Source: Candidatus Epulonipiscium sp.
GTDB taxonomy: Bacteria > Bacillota > Clostridia > Lachnospirales > Defluviitaleaceae
Reading direction: 5' to 3'
NCBI GenBank assembly: GCA_012518815.1
Contig: JAAYRK010000003.1
Span: 1 to 64,000 of the forward strand
DNA length: 64,000 nucleotides
Below, in pieces: positions 8,816-18,787 of the stretch. The notes below the pieces were generated by a model. The model did not search any database and had not been told where the DNA came from. It saw only the letters and a program-made list of their open reading frames with translations. Position 1 is the first letter of the stretch; every line of letters starts with the position of its first letter. The position numbers and the translations under genes were made by a program.

Positions 8816-10909
8816 TTAAGTTCTAGGAATTTCTTCCATAATATAGGCTTCAACTATATCGCCTTCTTTGATGTCATTAAATTTTTCAAAAGTAAGACCG
8901 CATTCATATCCGCTATGAACTTCTTTAACATCATCTTTAAATCTTTTTAAGGAGCTAAGTTGTCCTTCGTAAACTACTATTCCGTCACGGACAATTCTAA
9001 CTTTACAGTTTCTAATCATTTTACCGTCTAATACATAAGCTCCTCCAATTGTACCTAATCCTGAGGCCTTAAATGTTTGACGGATTTCTGCATGACCTAT
9101 TACCTTTTCTTCGTATTCTGGATCAAGCATTCCCTTCATTGCAGCTTCAATATCTTCAATTGCATTGTAAATAACACGATATAATCTAATATCAACTTTT
9201 TCAAGTTCTGCAAAAGATTTAGCTCCTGCTTCAGGTCTAACATTAAATCCAATAATAATTGCATTGGATGCGGAAGCTAACATTACATCGGATTCTGTAA
9301 TTGCTCCAACACCTCCGTGAATGGTATGAATTCTTACTTCTTCGTTTGATAAACGTTCTAAACTTTGTCTTAAAGCTTCTACAGAACCTTGAACATCAGC
9401 TTTGATAACAATATTTAATTGTTTTACATCACCAGATTGTATTTGACTAAATAAATCATCAAGGGAAACTTTATTTGGAGTAGCTCTTAAAGCCTGTTCC
9501 CTATCTCTTACAGCTAAATTATGAGCAATTTGTCTTGCTTCTTTATCACTATCAACTACATAAAAAGAATCTCCTGCAGAAGGAACTTCTGACAATCCTA
9601 TTATTTCTACGGGAGTTGATGGGCCTGCACTTTTAACCCTACGTCCTTTATCATCAGTCATTGCCCTTATTCTACCATAAGCTGAACCTGCTAGTATGGG
9701 GTCTCCTACTTTTAATGTTCCGCTTTGAACAAGTACAGTTGCTACAGGACCTCTGCCTTTATCTAATTGTGCTTCTATAATAGTTCCTCTAGCTTTTTTG
9801 TTGGGATTTGCTTTTAATTCTTCCATTTCTGCTACTAATAAGACCATTTCTAATAAAGTATTTAAATTTGTCTTTTGCATTGCAGAAACAGGAACACAAA
9901 TAGTATCTCCACCCCAGTCTTCAGTAAGAAGCCCATGGTCAGCTAATTCTTGTTTAACTCTGTCAGGATTTGCACTAGGTTTATCGATTTTATTTATAGC
10001 TACAATAATTTGTACATTAGCAGCCCTTGCGTGGTTAATTGCTTCTATTGTTTGAGGCATGACACCGTCGTCAGCAGCTACTACCAATATAGCTATATCA
10101 GTAACTTTTGCACCCCTCATTCTCATTGCTGTAAAAGCTTCATGGCCAGGCGTATCAAGAAAAGTAATCTTTTTACCGTTTACATCAATTGTAGAAGCTC
10201 CAATATGTTGAGTAATTCCACCCATTTCTTTTGCTGTTACATTACTTTTTCTTAAAGCATCCAATAAGGAAGTTTTACCATGGTCAACATGCCCCATTAC
10301 AACAACTACAGGAGGTCTTTCAACAAGATCTTCCTCAGAACTATCTTCCTCTGCAAATAAAGATTCTAAATAATCTTCTTCCTTTTCTTCTTCAATCAAT
10401 ATATTAAATTCCTCAGCTAACATTGAAGCAGTATCAAAATCTATTTCTTGATTTATGGATGCCATTACACCTTTCATCATTAAGCTTTTAATAAGTTCTG
10501 ATGCAGGATGCTCAAGTTTTTGAGCAAGGTTTTGTACAGTAATTTTATTAGGTATTTTTATGATTTTTATAGAATCTTCCTCGCTATCTTCTAGAATTTC
10601 TTTTTTATCCTCTTTTTGATTTACTTTTGTTTTTTTATCTATTTTAATGTCTTCTTTATTTAATTCTTCTCCAAATTCTGCTTTTGAATCATTTATATTT
10701 ACTTTTTTATTTTTATCTTTAGACTTTATATCATTAGCATCTTTGGAATCATCAGTTGTATAGTAGTCAATAATTAATTGTGCTTCCTCATCATCTAAGG
10801 AACTCATATGACTATGTACCTCTATTCCAAAGTCTGCTAATATTTTAATTAGTTCTTTACTACTTATGTTTAACTGTTTTGCAATTTCATATACTCTAAT
10901 TTTTGACAA
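8816..10909 (-). CDS. infB: translation initiation factor IF-2
   Basis: GTPase that brings initiator tRNA to the 30S subunit and promotes subunit joining. The protein has 697 residues with a fairly short, charged N-terminal region. It opens with an IF2 N-domain ([22 protein letters not shown]) and has a second copy of that fold ([20 protein letters not shown]) before the G domain. G motifs are [33 protein letters not shown] and NKIDKP. The start is the TTG at 10909, six bases after GGAGGTG; the longer GTG at 10924 overlaps that site and is rejected. It belongs to the nusA operon. Confidence 0.96.
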   Translation of the reverse strand: MSKIRVYEIAKQLNISSKELIKILADFGIEVHSHMSSLDDEEAQLIIDYYTTDDSKDANDIKSKDKNKKVNINDSKAEFGEELNKEDIKIDKKTKVNQKEDKKEILEDSEEDSIKIIKIPNKITVQNLAQKLEHPASELIKSLMMKGVMASINQEIDFDTASMLAEEFNILIEEEKEEDYLESLFAEEDSSEEDLVERPPVVVVMGHVDHGKTSLLDALRKSNVTAKEMGGITQHIGASTIDVNGKKITFLDTPGHEAFTAMRMRGAKVTDIAILVVAADDGVMPQTIEAINHARAANVQIIVAINKIDKPSANPDRVKQELADHGLLTEDWGGDTICVPVSAMQKTNLNTLLEMVLLVAEMEELKANPNKKARGTIIEAQLDKGRGPVATVLVQSGTLKVGDPILAGSAYGRIRAMTDDKGRRVKSAGPSTPVEIIGLSEVPSAGDSFYVVDSDKEARQIAHNLAVRDREQALRATPNKVSLDDLFSQIQSGDVKQLNIVIKADVQGSVEALRQSLERLSNEEVRIHTIHGGVGAITESDVMLASASNAIIIGFNVRPEAGAKSFAELEKVDIRLYRVIYNAIEDIEAAMKGMLDPEYEEKVIGHAEIRQTFKASGLGTIGGAYVLDGKMIRNCKVRIVRDGIVVYEGQLSSLKRFKDDVKEVHSGYECGLTFEKFNDIKEGDIVEAYIMEEIPRT

Positions 10910-10927
10910 ACAGCTCACCTCCACAAA

Positions 10928-11239
10928 TTACAGCCTATCAGAATCAAGCATTTTAATAAGTTTTAAAGAAAAATTTTCATCTATTACAGCTAAGGAAGAG
11001 CGAGGGCTTTTCCCTATGGCCTTTCCCAACTGTTCTTTCGTACCAAATTCATATATTGGAATTTTTCTATAATTACATTTATCTTTGAATAATTTTTTTG
11101 TATTTAAAGATGCATCTTTAGCAATTATAACTAATTTAGCTTTATTCTTTTTGACTGCCTTTTCACACTGAAATTCACCGGATAAAAGATTTCCGGACTT
11201 CATACATAAACCTAATATAAAATAAATTGAATTGCTCAT
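10928..11239 (-). CDS. ylxQ: L7Ae/YlxQ-family RNA-binding protein
   Basis: A 103-residue protein of the ribosomal L7Ae/L30e/S12e superfamily, in the standard nusA-ylxR-ylxQ-infB position. Visible family features are LGLCMKSGNLLSGE, the central LVIIAKDASLNTKK and IYEFGTKEQLGKAIGKSPRSSLAV. Members bind kink-turn RNA, and the precise bacterial role is unclear. Its ATG overlaps the ylxR stop as ATGA. Confidence 0.9.
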   Translation of the reverse strand: MSNSIYFILGLCMKSGNLLSGEFQCEKAVKKNKAKLVIIAKDASLNTKKLFKDKCNYRKIPIYEFGTKEQLGKAIGKSPRSSLAVIDENFSLKLIKMLDSDRL

Positions 11240-11505
11240 TTTTTATTTTTCAGCTCACTTTTTAACTCTTCAAATATTTCATTTGGAACAGCTGATTTAA
11301 AAGATCTTTCTAATCCCTTAGACTTTTGTGCCTTTTCAAGACATTCTTCGTTAGGACAAATATATGCACCACGTCCTGCTTTTCTTCCTGTAAAATCTAA
11401 GGAGATTTCACCTTCTTTGTTTTTTACAACTCTTATTAATTCTTTTTTATTTTTCATTTCTTGACAACCAGTACATTTTCTAAGAGGAATTTTCCTTGTT
11501 TTCAC
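11236..11505 (-). CDS. ylxR: YlxR family RNA-binding protein (DUF448)
   Basis: Small basic protein, 89 residues from the GTG at 11505. I chose this start because GAGGAG lies 7 bases upstream and the family's conserved KIPLRKCTGCQEMKNKKELIRVV follows at once. DFTGRKAGRGAYICPNEECLEKA is the second hallmark block; the four cysteines in CxxC and CxxxxC pairs are visible. It lies 4 bases after nusA. Members are thought to act as nucleoid- or RNA-associated regulators, which is not shown by the sequence itself. Confidence 0.92.
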   Translation of the reverse strand: MKTRKIPLRKCTGCQEMKNKKELIRVVKNKEGEISLDFTGRKAGRGAYICPNEECLEKAQKSKGLERSFKSAVPNEIFEELKSELKNKK

Positions 11506-11509
11506 ATTA

Positions 11510-12616
11510 TCACTCCTCTGTATTAGAATTTGTTTCATTGTCATGGTCAATTTCGTTATCTTCAAAAGTTATCCCTGCTTCTTTTGCTTGAGATTCACTC
11601 TTAATATCTATTTTCCAACCAGTTAATTTAGCTGCTAATCTTGCATTTTGTCCTTCTTTACCTATAGCTAAGGATAATTGATAATCTGGAACTATAACAC
11701 TGGCACTTTTGTTTTCTTCATCAACAACTTTCACATTAACTACTTTTGAAGGACTTAAAGCAGCTGCAATAAATTCTGTTGGGTCCTCACTCCATTGAAT
11801 AATGTCAATTTTTTCTCCTCTTAATTCATTAACTATTACATTAACTCTTTGACCATTTTGACCTACGCAAGCACCTACAGGATCAACTTCAGGGTTATTT
11901 GAGCAAACAGCCATTTTAGTTCTTGAGCCAGCTTCTCTAGATATACTTTTAATTTCAACGATTCCTTCATATACTTCTGGAACTTCTTGTTCAAATAATC
12001 TCTTAACTAATTCAGGATGAGTTCTTGAAACAAATATTTGAGAACCTTTAGTAGTTTGTTTTACTTCAAGAATGTAAACCTTTATTCTGTTATTAATTTC
12101 ATATTCTTCTGTTGGAATTTGTTCATTTGGTTGAAGAATAGCTTCTGCTTTCCCTAAATTAATTATGACATTTTTTCTTTCTTTTCTTTGAATAATTCCT
12201 GTCATAACATCTCTTTCTTTTGTAATGTAGTGGTTATAAATGATTTCTCTTTCAGCCTCACGTATTCTTTGAATAACTACTTGTTTAGCAGTTTGAGCTG
12301 CAATACGGCCAAAATTCTTAGGGGTTACTTCAATGTCAATGACATCATCAAGCTCATAGTTAATGTTTATATCTCTTGCTTCTTCTAATGAAATTTCTAA
12401 GGCATCATTTTCAACTGTTTCAACTACAGTCTTTTGTGCATAAACTACTACATCACCATTTTCACGATTAATTGTTACTTTTATATTTTGTGAAGTTCCA
12501 AAATTCTTTTTGCAAGCAGATACAAGGGAAGTTTCAATTGCTTCAAAAAGTAATTCTTTATCAATTCCTTTTTCTTTAGCTATTTCTTCTATTGCACCGA
12601 TAAACTCGGAGTTCAT
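11510..12616 (-). CDS. nusA: transcription termination/antitermination factor NusA
   Basis: RNA polymerase-associated factor that modulates pausing, termination and antitermination. The 368 residues form the short Firmicutes version: an N-terminal polymerase-binding domain (FIGAIEEIAKEKGIDKELLFEAIE), an S1 domain (GIIQRKERKNVIINLGKAEAIL) and two KH domains (DPVGACVGQNGQRVNVIVNEL and LAIGKEGQNARLAAKLTGW are the cores). It ends in an acidic tail. The ATG at 12616 has a strong GAGGAGG site. It follows rimP by 23 bases, the usual operon order. Confidence 0.97.
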   Translation of the reverse strand: MNSEFIGAIEEIAKEKGIDKELLFEAIETSLVSACKKNFGTSQNIKVTINRENGDVVVYAQKTVVETVENDALEISLEEARDININYELDDVIDIEVTPKNFGRIAAQTAKQVVIQRIREAEREIIYNHYITKERDVMTGIIQRKERKNVIINLGKAEAILQPNEQIPTEEYEINNRIKVYILEVKQTTKGSQIFVSRTHPELVKRLFEQEVPEVYEGIVEIKSISREAGSRTKMAVCSNNPEVDPVGACVGQNGQRVNVIVNELRGEKIDIIQWSEDPTEFIAAALSPSKVVNVKVVDEENKSASVIVPDYQLSLAIGKEGQNARLAAKLTGWKIDIKSESQAKEAGITFEDNEIDHDNETNSNTEE

Positions 12617-12639
12617 ATCCTTTACCTCCTCAAAAGCTG

Positions 12640-13104
12640 TTAAAATAAAATTGCTAAACGTATAATAGCAATATCATTTCTATTAAATGATAATTCATTA
12701 CCATCTTCATCTATAATATATACTATATTATCTTTTAATCCTATCAACTCTCCAGAATATTCCTTCTTTTTATTAAAAGCTTTATAGAGTTTAATGTCTA
12801 CTATTCTTCCTTTATATCTTTCAAAATCAGAATCCTTTTTTAAAGGCCTATCAAGTCCAGGAGAACTTACTTCTAAAATATAAGAATTTTTAATAGGGTC
12901 CTCTTTGTCTAATGTTTTTTCTAAGGATTTCGAAACTAGCTCGCAATCGTCAATAGTAATGCCCCCCTTTTTATCTATGAAAACTCTAAGGTACCAATTC
13001 GTACCTTCTTTAACGTATTCTACATCAACAAGCTCAAAATTATGTTCTTCCATTATAGGCTCAAGATACGATTCTACAGCTTTTTCGATACTTTGTTTTG
13101 ACAC
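12640..13104 (-). CDS. rimP: ribosome maturation factor RimP
   Basis: Helps assemble the 30S subunit. The 154 residues show an N-terminal domain with FELVDVEYVKEGTNWYLRVFIDKKGG and the DDCELVSKSLEKTLD helix, then the EVSSPGLDRPLKKDSDFERYKGR segment leading into an Sm-like C-terminal domain. The start is GTG at 13104 with AAAGGGTG upstream. It is the first gene of the nusA-infB operon. A plausible sigma-A promoter lies about 80-110 bases upstream, after the polC terminator. Confidence 0.95.
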   Translation of the reverse strand: MSKQSIEKAVESYLEPIMEEHNFELVDVEYVKEGTNWYLRVFIDKKGGITIDDCELVSKSLEKTLDKEDPIKNSYILEVSSPGLDRPLKKDSDFERYKGRIVDIKLYKAFNKKKEYSGELIGLKDNIVYIIDEDGNELSFNRNDIAIIRLAILF

Positions 13105-13184
13105 ATTATCACCCTTTCAAACTATTGCTAATGATTAAAAGTCTTTTCTGTACAAAAGATTCTCTAAATAGTTTTTAATAAAAA

Positions 13185-13213
13185 AGAATATCCTATTCAT
13201 CATATTTCTACAA
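13185..13213 (-). promoter_or_regulatory. candidate promoter for the rimP-nusA-infB operon
   Basis: TTGTAG (13208-13213) is followed after 17 bases by TATTCT (13185-13190) on the minus strand, downstream of the polC terminator and about 80 bases before the rimP start. Both boxes are imperfect, so this is a reasonable but unproven call. Confidence 0.4.
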
Positions 13214-13249
13214 GAATATGAGACTAGAATAGTCTTAAAATCTCTTAAT

Positions 13250-13281
13250 ACAATAGAAAGAGTGGGTTTCGACCCACTCTT
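13250..13281 (-). terminator. intrinsic terminator after polC
   Basis: A perfect 10-bp stem, AAGAGTGGGT/ACCCACTCTT (13258-13267 with 13272-13281), has a CGAA tetraloop on the minus strand and is followed by the U-rich UCUAUUGUAUU. It lies about 60 bases after the polC stop. A second, AT-rich hairpin (13306-13324) stands between the stop and this terminator. Confidence 0.75.
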
Positions 13282-13305
13282 AAATAAAAAATATACGTAG
13301 CAAGT

Positions 13306-13324
13306 TAATGCTATTATAGCATTA
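13306..13324 (-). repeat. small inverted repeat between polC and its terminator
   Basis: TAATGCTA, a 3-base spacer and TAGCATTA form a perfect 8-bp stem about 20 bases downstream of the polC stop. No U-run follows directly, so it is not itself a terminator. Its role is unknown; it may protect the mRNA 3' end. Confidence 0.5.
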
Positions 13325-13344
13325 TCAATAATTAAATGCAAGTA

Positions 13345-16300
13345 TTAAAACAAGGAGAGCTGACTTGTTTCGGGTATTCCAGATATAATATCATTTTCTT
13401 TCATTATTTCAACTACTGGTCTGCTTATTTTAGTTCTTTCTACTAGATTTTCGATAGAAAGAAATTCCCCAGCTTCTCTTGCTTTTTCAATATTAAATGC
13501 AGCAGTATTTCCTAAACCTTGTAAAGCATTAAGAGGTGGCAGGATGCCTTCTGGCGTAATTCTAAATGTTACTGCAGCAGATTTATATAAGTCAATAGGA
13601 ATAAATTTTATACCTCTTACATACATTTCTAAAACTATTTCTAAAACTGTAAGGGTTCCTTTTTCTTTAGTTGAAAGATTGTTCCCTTTTTCTTCATATT
13701 CTTTTATGATTTTGCGAACTTTATTTTCTCCTTTACACATTAGGCAATAATCGAAATCTTCAGCTCTTACGGTAAAATATGTCGCATAAAAAGCTTCCGG
13801 ATAATAAACCTTAAAATATGCAATTCTAAAAGCCATCATAACATATGCAGCTGCATGAGCTTTAGGGAACATATATTTTATTTTTTTACAAGAATCAATA
13901 TACCATTGGGGTACATTAGCTTTTTTCATAGCCTCTTCATCTTCAGGTGCAAGTCCTTTTCCTTTTCTAACTTTTTCCATGATTTTAAAGGCGTGTTTCT
14001 TTTCTACTCCTTTGGCAATTAAATAAACCATAATATCGTCTCTTGTAGATATAACTTCAGGTAGAGTAGCCGTACCCTCGCGGATTAATTCTTGAGCATT
14101 ATTTAACCATACATCTGTTCCGTGAGACAGACCTGATATTCTAATTAGTTCTGAAAAAGTATTAGGCTTGGTATCTACTAGCATTTGTCTTACAAATTTT
14201 GTACCAAACTCAGGAAGTCCTAAAGTTCCAACTTCACAATTAATATCTTCGGTTGAAATATTTAATGCTTTAGTGGAACTAAACAAAGACATAGTTTTTT
14301 CATCGTCTAAAGGTATCTTTTGTGCATTAACGCCTGTTAAATCTTCAAGCATTTTAATTACAGTAGGGTCGTCATGGCCTAAAATATCAAGTTTTAGTAG
14401 TCTCCCGCTAATAGAATGATAGTCAAAATGTGTAGTGACTACTGTAGATTTAACATCATTAGCAGGTCTTTGAACAGGACAAAAGTCATATATTTCGTGG
14501 TCTTTTGGTACTATCATTAAGCCACCTGGATGCTGTCCTGTTGTTCTTTTTATTCCTGTGCATCCTTTAACAAGTCTGTTAGTCTCAGCTTTTCTTAGGA
14601 CAATATCTTTTGATTCCATATATTTTTTTACAAAACCATAAGCTGTTTTTTCAGCCAAGGTTCCAATGGTACCAGCTCTATAGACATATTCTTTTCCAAA
14701 TAATTCTTCCGTATAACTATGAGCTCTAGGTTGATATTCACCTGAAAAGTTTAAGTCTATATCAGGTTCTTTGTCACCGTCAAAACCTAAAAAGGTTTCG
14801 AAAGGTATATCATGGCCGTCTTTATTCATTTTTTCCCCACATTTTGGACAAAGCAGATCTGGCATGTCACATCCTGAACCACCGCCAAAAGACTTAACAG
14901 TTTCTGAATCAAAATCTGAGTATTTGCAATTAGGGCAAACATAATGGGGAGGAAGGGGATTTACTTCTGTAATTGATGCCATTGTAGCAACAAAGGAAGA
15001 ACCAACAGAACCCCGAGAACCAACTAAATAACCATCTTCTAAAGACTTCCAGACTAGTTTTTGGGCAATAATATACATTACTGCAAAACCATTTTTTATT
15101 ATAGCATTTAATTCTCTGTCTAACCTACTTTGTACAGGCTGGGGGAGTGGATCGCCATATATGGATTTAGCTTTTTCCATTGTTATTCTTATTAATTCTT
15201 CTTCTGCTCCGTCAATTTTAGGTGGGAAGGTTTCATCAGGAATAGGTTTTATATTTTCAATCATTTCATTTATTTTATTAGGATTATCAATGACTACTTG
15301 TTTTGCCTTATCTTCTCCCAAATAAGAAAATTCATGAAGCATTTCTTCCGTTGTACGTAAATATAAGGGAGCTTGATTATCAGCGTCTGTAAAACCTTGT
15401 CCTGCCATGATAATTCTTCTAAAGACTTCATCTTGGGGATCTAAAAAGTGTACATCACAGGTAGCAACAACAGGTTTATTAAGTGTATCAGCTAATTCAA
15501 CAATATAATTATTAATTTTTATAAGTTCTTCAATTGATTCTACAGTTCCGTTATCAACTAAAAACTGATTATTTCCTAAGGGCTGAATTTCTAAGTAGTC
15601 ATAAAAGGAAGCAATTCTTTTTATTTCTTCTTCTGACTTTTTGCTAAGAATAGCACGGTATAGTTCTCCTGCTTCACAGGCACTTCCAATAATAAGACCT
15701 TCTTTATATTTGTCATAAAGGCTTTTAGGAATTCTAGGTCTTTTGTGGAAGTAATTAATATGGGCTAAGGATACTAAGCGGTATAAATTAACTAAGCCAG
15801 TATGGTTTTTAACAAGTATAACTGCATGATAAGTCTTTAGTTTTTTTACGTCAATTTCATCTCCGGCTAAGGAATTAATTTGATTTAAGTTATTGATTTG
15901 TTTATTCTTTAATATATCAATACATTTAATAAATATTTCGCTAGTAGCTTTTGCATCATCTACAGCTCTATGGTGATTTTCTAAAGAAATTCCAAGATGT
16001 TTTGCAATAATATCTAGCTTGTGCCTACTTAAAGAAGGAAATAATAGTCTTGATAATTCTAAAGTATCTAAAATAGTATTATTAACTGATAAGGACATGT
16101 TTTTAGCAGCATTACGAATAAAAGCCACATCAAAATTGGCATTATGAGCAACAATAACGCTGTTTCCTACAAAATCTAAAAATTTAGGGAGTACTGTATC
16201 AATTGTTGGAGCATCTTTTACCATTTCATCTGTAATACCAGTTAATTCTTGAATATTGGCTGGTATTGGGACTTCAGGATTAATTAATGAGCTAAAGTAA

Positions 16301-17673
16301 TCGATAATTTCTCCATTTCTTATCTTAACAGCTCCTATTTCGGTAATTTTATCTTTTGTAGAAGATAAGCCAGTAGTTTCAATATCAAAAACCGTAAACT
16401 CATCAGATAAGGTTTGATTTTGTGGTGATTGGACAACAGCATTTAAATCATCTACTAAATATGCTTCTATACCATAGATTACTTTAATGCCATATTTTTT
16501 AGCTGCTGCAGCTGCATCAGGATATGCTTGTACTACTCCGTGGTCTGTAATTGCAATAGCAGGATGCCCCCACTTTGCTGCCCTTTCAATTAATGATGAT
16601 ACAGATACAATACCATCCATAGAACTCATTTGGGTATGGGCATGGAGTTCTACTCGTTTTTCATTTGCAAGATCAAGGCGAACTGATTTTGAAGTTTTTT
16701 CAACAATATCCTTTGCCATAATAACTATTTCTCTGGAATAATTGTCGTACTGGACAAAACCTCTTACACAGACATGAATATTAGTTTTTAATCTATCTTT
16801 AACTGAGTTTTCAAAAGTATTTTTCTTTGTAAAAAATTTTACGGTTATAGAATCACCATAATCAGTAATGTCAAAAGTAACTATATACTTTGAATTATTA
16901 ATTTCTCTATATTCTATTGAAAAGATATCTCCTTCAATAGTTACTTCTCCTAATTCTTCCGTTATATCTTTTATATTAATTATTTCAGTGTTTATTTCTT
17001 TACCTAAAATAATCGGATTTGCTTTTTCAATATCATTTAATTCTTCTTCATTGTTTGATTTGTTATTATTTGATGTTTTAATATTTTCTATAATATCTTG
17101 TTCCATATAAGATAAATTTTCTTCGTAAATTTTCTTTTTATCTTTTGTTATTTTTTCTTCTTCGAATATAACTTCCATATTAAGACCTAATTCTTCACTT
17201 AACATGGACTTTATCTTTTTATCTAATTCATTTTTTCTTAAATATAAAGATTGATTATTAGTTACTTTTATTATTAAGTTATTATCTTTAAGCTTCCAAT
17301 TACAATCTTTTAAAATACCAGTACAAATGGGATGCTTATTATAAATTGAATGTAAAAGATTATCCCAATATAAATGTATTGCTTTCTTTGAAGAACTATT
17401 ATTGTTTAATAAATTATCATCAGTAATGTATTTGCTTTTTAAATATACTTTATTAATTCCTTTAAATTGTTCTCGTATTTGACAACTAAGTTGTTCAAGA
17501 ATTTCACTATAAATGATATTTCTGGAATGTATAAGTATTTCTATAGTTTTATCTTCTTTATAAACCCTAATATTTTTAATCTTTGCTTCTTTTAGCATTT
17601 CTTTTATTGGAGCGTCAATATGCACTTTTGGAAAAACATCTAAAAAACTGCGATAACTTTCACTTTGTTGCAT
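13345..17673 (-). CDS. polC: DNA polymerase III alpha subunit, PolC type
   Basis: Main replicative polymerase of low-GC Gram-positive bacteria, 1442 residues. In order there are a PolC-specific N-terminal region (about 1-225), an OB-fold (about 240-330), a PHP domain opening with RVELHAHTQMSS (about 340) and interrupted by a DnaQ-like 3'-5' exonuclease (DIETTGL at about 430, HNANFDVAF, HHRAVDDAKAT). The polymerase part carries GSRGSVGSSFVA, a zinc-binding cysteine cluster (CPNCKY...LCPKCG) and the catalytic PDIDLNFSGEYQ. The C-terminus ends in SQLSLF, matching a sliding-clamp-binding peptide. The start is the ATG at 17673, five bases after GGAGG; the ATG four codons upstream overlaps that site. 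It is the last gene of the uppS-to-polC group. Confidence 0.98.
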   Translation of the reverse strand: MQQSESYRSFLDVFPKVHIDAPIKEMLKEAKIKNIRVYKEDKTIEILIHSRNIIYSEILEQLSCQIREQFKGINKVYLKSKYITDDNLLNNNSSSKKAIHLYWDNLLHSIYNKHPICTGILKDCNWKLKDNNLIIKVTNNQSLYLRKNELDKKIKSMLSEELGLNMEVIFEEEKITKDKKKIYEENLSYMEQDIIENIKTSNNNKSNNEEELNDIEKANPIILGKEINTEIINIKDITEELGEVTIEGDIFSIEYREINNSKYIVTFDITDYGDSITVKFFTKKNTFENSVKDRLKTNIHVCVRGFVQYDNYSREIVIMAKDIVEKTSKSVRLDLANEKRVELHAHTQMSSMDGIVSVSSLIERAAKWGHPAIAITDHGVVQAYPDAAAAAKKYGIKVIYGIEAYLVDDLNAVVQSPQNQTLSDEFTVFDIETTGLSSTKDKITEIGAVKIRNGEIIDYFSSLINPEVPIPANIQELTGITDEMVKDAPTIDTVLPKFLDFVGNSVIVAHNANFDVAFIRNAAKNMSLSVNNTILDTLELSRLLFPSLSRHKLDIIAKHLGISLENHHRAVDDAKATSEIFIKCIDILKNKQINNLNQINSLAGDEIDVKKLKTYHAVILVKNHTGLVNLYRLVSLAHINYFHKRPRIPKSLYDKYKEGLIIGSACEAGELYRAILSKKSEEEIKRIASFYDYLEIQPLGNNQFLVDNGTVESIEELIKINNYIVELADTLNKPVVATCDVHFLDPQDEVFRRIIMAGQGFTDADNQAPLYLRTTEEMLHEFSYLGEDKAKQVVIDNPNKINEMIENIKPIPDETFPPKIDGAEEELIRITMEKAKSIYGDPLPQPVQSRLDRELNAIIKNGFAVMYIIAQKLVWKSLEDGYLVGSRGSVGSSFVATMASITEVNPLPPHYVCPNCKYSDFDSETVKSFGGGSGCDMPDLLCPKCGEKMNKDGHDIPFETFLGFDGDKEPDIDLNFSGEYQPRAHSYTEELFGKEYVYRAGTIGTLAEKTAYGFVKKYMESKDIVLRKAETNRLVKGCTGIKRTTGQHPGGLMIVPKDHEIYDFCPVQRPANDVKSTVVTTHFDYHSISGRLLKLDILGHDDPTVIKMLEDLTGVNAQKIPLDDEKTMSLFSSTKALNISTEDINCEVGTLGLPEFGTKFVRQMLVDTKPNTFSELIRISGLSHGTDVWLNNAQELIREGTATLPEVISTRDDIMVYLIAKGVEKKHAFKIMEKVRKGKGLAPEDEEAMKKANVPQWYIDSCKKIKYMFPKAHAAAYVMMAFRIAYFKVYYPEAFYATYFTVRAEDFDYCLMCKGENKVRKIIKEYEEKGNNLSTKEKGTLTVLEIVLEMYVRGIKFIPIDLYKSAAVTFRITPEGILPPLNALQGLGNTAAFNIEKAREAGEFLSIENLVERTKISRPVVEIMKENDIISGIPETSQLSLF

Positions 17674-17709
17674 TTTAACCTCCATCCCGCCCTACGGACA
17701 TATCTAAAA

Positions 17710-18774
17710 TTAAAGTTTATCTATTTCTTCTAATAAAGCTTCTAATAACTTATCTTCGGGAACTGTCTTAATGATTTCACCTTTTTTAAAAATAAGCCCT
17801 ATACCTTTTCCACCTGCAATTCCTATATCTGCTTCTCTAGCCTCGCCAGGTCCGTTAACCGCACAACCCATTACAGCTATTTTAATATTTTTATTTAAAT
17901 TAGCACATTTTTTTTCTACTTCATTGGCTAAAGAAATTAAGTCAATTTGAGTCCTTCCACATGTTGGACAAGATATAAATTCAACTCCAAATTTTCTAAG
18001 CTCTAAAGTCTTTAATATTTCTTTTGCACATATTACTTCTTCTACAGGATCTCCTGTTAAGGATACTCTTATTGTATCGCCAATACCTCTAGATAAAATT
18101 GCCCCAATACCTACTGCAGATTTTATTGTGCCTCCTCTAAGAGTTCCTGCTTCAGTAATTCCTACATGAAGAGGATATTCCACTTTATTAGATAACTCTT
18201 CATAAGCATTTAAAGATAGTAGAATATTTGAGGCTTTAATAGAAATAACAATGTCGTGAAAATCAAGTTCTTCTAATATTTGAACATGTTTTAAAGCACT
18301 TTCTACTAATGCTTTATGATTGATTCCGCCATATTTATTTAATAGCTCTTTTTCTAATGAACCTGAATTAACCCCTATTCGGATAGGAATTTTTCGTTCT
18401 TTTGCAGCTTTTACAACTTCCCTAACTCTTTCTTTACCTCCAATATTTCCAGGGTTAATTCTTAATTTATCAACCCCATTTTCAATAGAAGTTAAAGCCA
18501 GGCGGTAATCAAAATGAATGTCAGCTACTAAAGGTATATGAATTTGTTTTTTTATTTCTGTAATGGCATTGGCAGCTTCCATATCGGGAACTGCTACCCT
18601 AATTATTTCACAACCAGCATCTTCTAAGCGAAGTATTTGTTTTACGGTTTCTGTTATATTTCTTGTATCCGTATTACACATGGATTGAATTGATATAGGA
18701 TGATCCGAACCAATATGGATATTTCCTATGCTAACAGTTCTAGTTTTTGAACGTTTTATATTCATATTTGACAT
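17710..18774 (-). CDS. ispG: 4-hydroxy-3-methylbut-2-en-1-yl diphosphate synthase (GcpE)
   Basis: Seventh-step enzyme of the MEP isoprenoid pathway, a 4Fe-4S protein reducing MEcPP to HMBPP. From the ATG at 18774 (GGAGG upstream) it has 354 residues. Visible marks are [24 protein letters not shown]-like opening blocks, [23 protein letters not shown] and the iron-sulfur cysteines in [12 protein letters not shown] and [10 protein letters not shown]. It lies 13 bases after rseP. Dxr from the same pathway is two genes upstream and UppS, which uses its products, is four upstream, so the group is functionally coherent. Confidence 0.97.
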   Translation of the reverse strand: MSNMNIKRSKTRTVSIGNIHIGSDHPISIQSMCNTDTRNITETVKQILRLEDAGCEIIRVAVPDMEAANAITEIKKQIHIPLVADIHFDYRLALTSIENGVDKLRINPGNIGGKERVREVVKAAKERKIPIRIGVNSGSLEKELLNKYGGINHKALVESALKHVQILEELDFHDIVISIKASNILLSLNAYEELSNKVEYPLHVGITEAGTLRGGTIKSAVGIGAILSRGIGDTIRVSLTGDPVEEVICAKEILKTLELRKFGVEFISCPTCGRTQIDLISLANEVEKKCANLNKNIKIAVMGCAVNGPGEAREADIGIAGGKGIGLIFKKGEIIKTVPEDKLLEALLEEIDKL

Positions 18775-18787
18775 AATTCCTCCATTA

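Noticed and set aside
9798-10255. Long plus-strand open frames opposite infB
   Set aside because: They are antisense shadows of a strongly conserved gene, with no ribosome sites or protein-like composition. The same holds for other plus-strand frames opposite pnp, polC, cheB, flhA and fliY.
13135-13341. A 68-codon open frame on the minus strand between polC and rimP
   Set aside because: It runs through the polC terminator and the candidate rimP promoter, has no good ribosome site and no recognisable motif.
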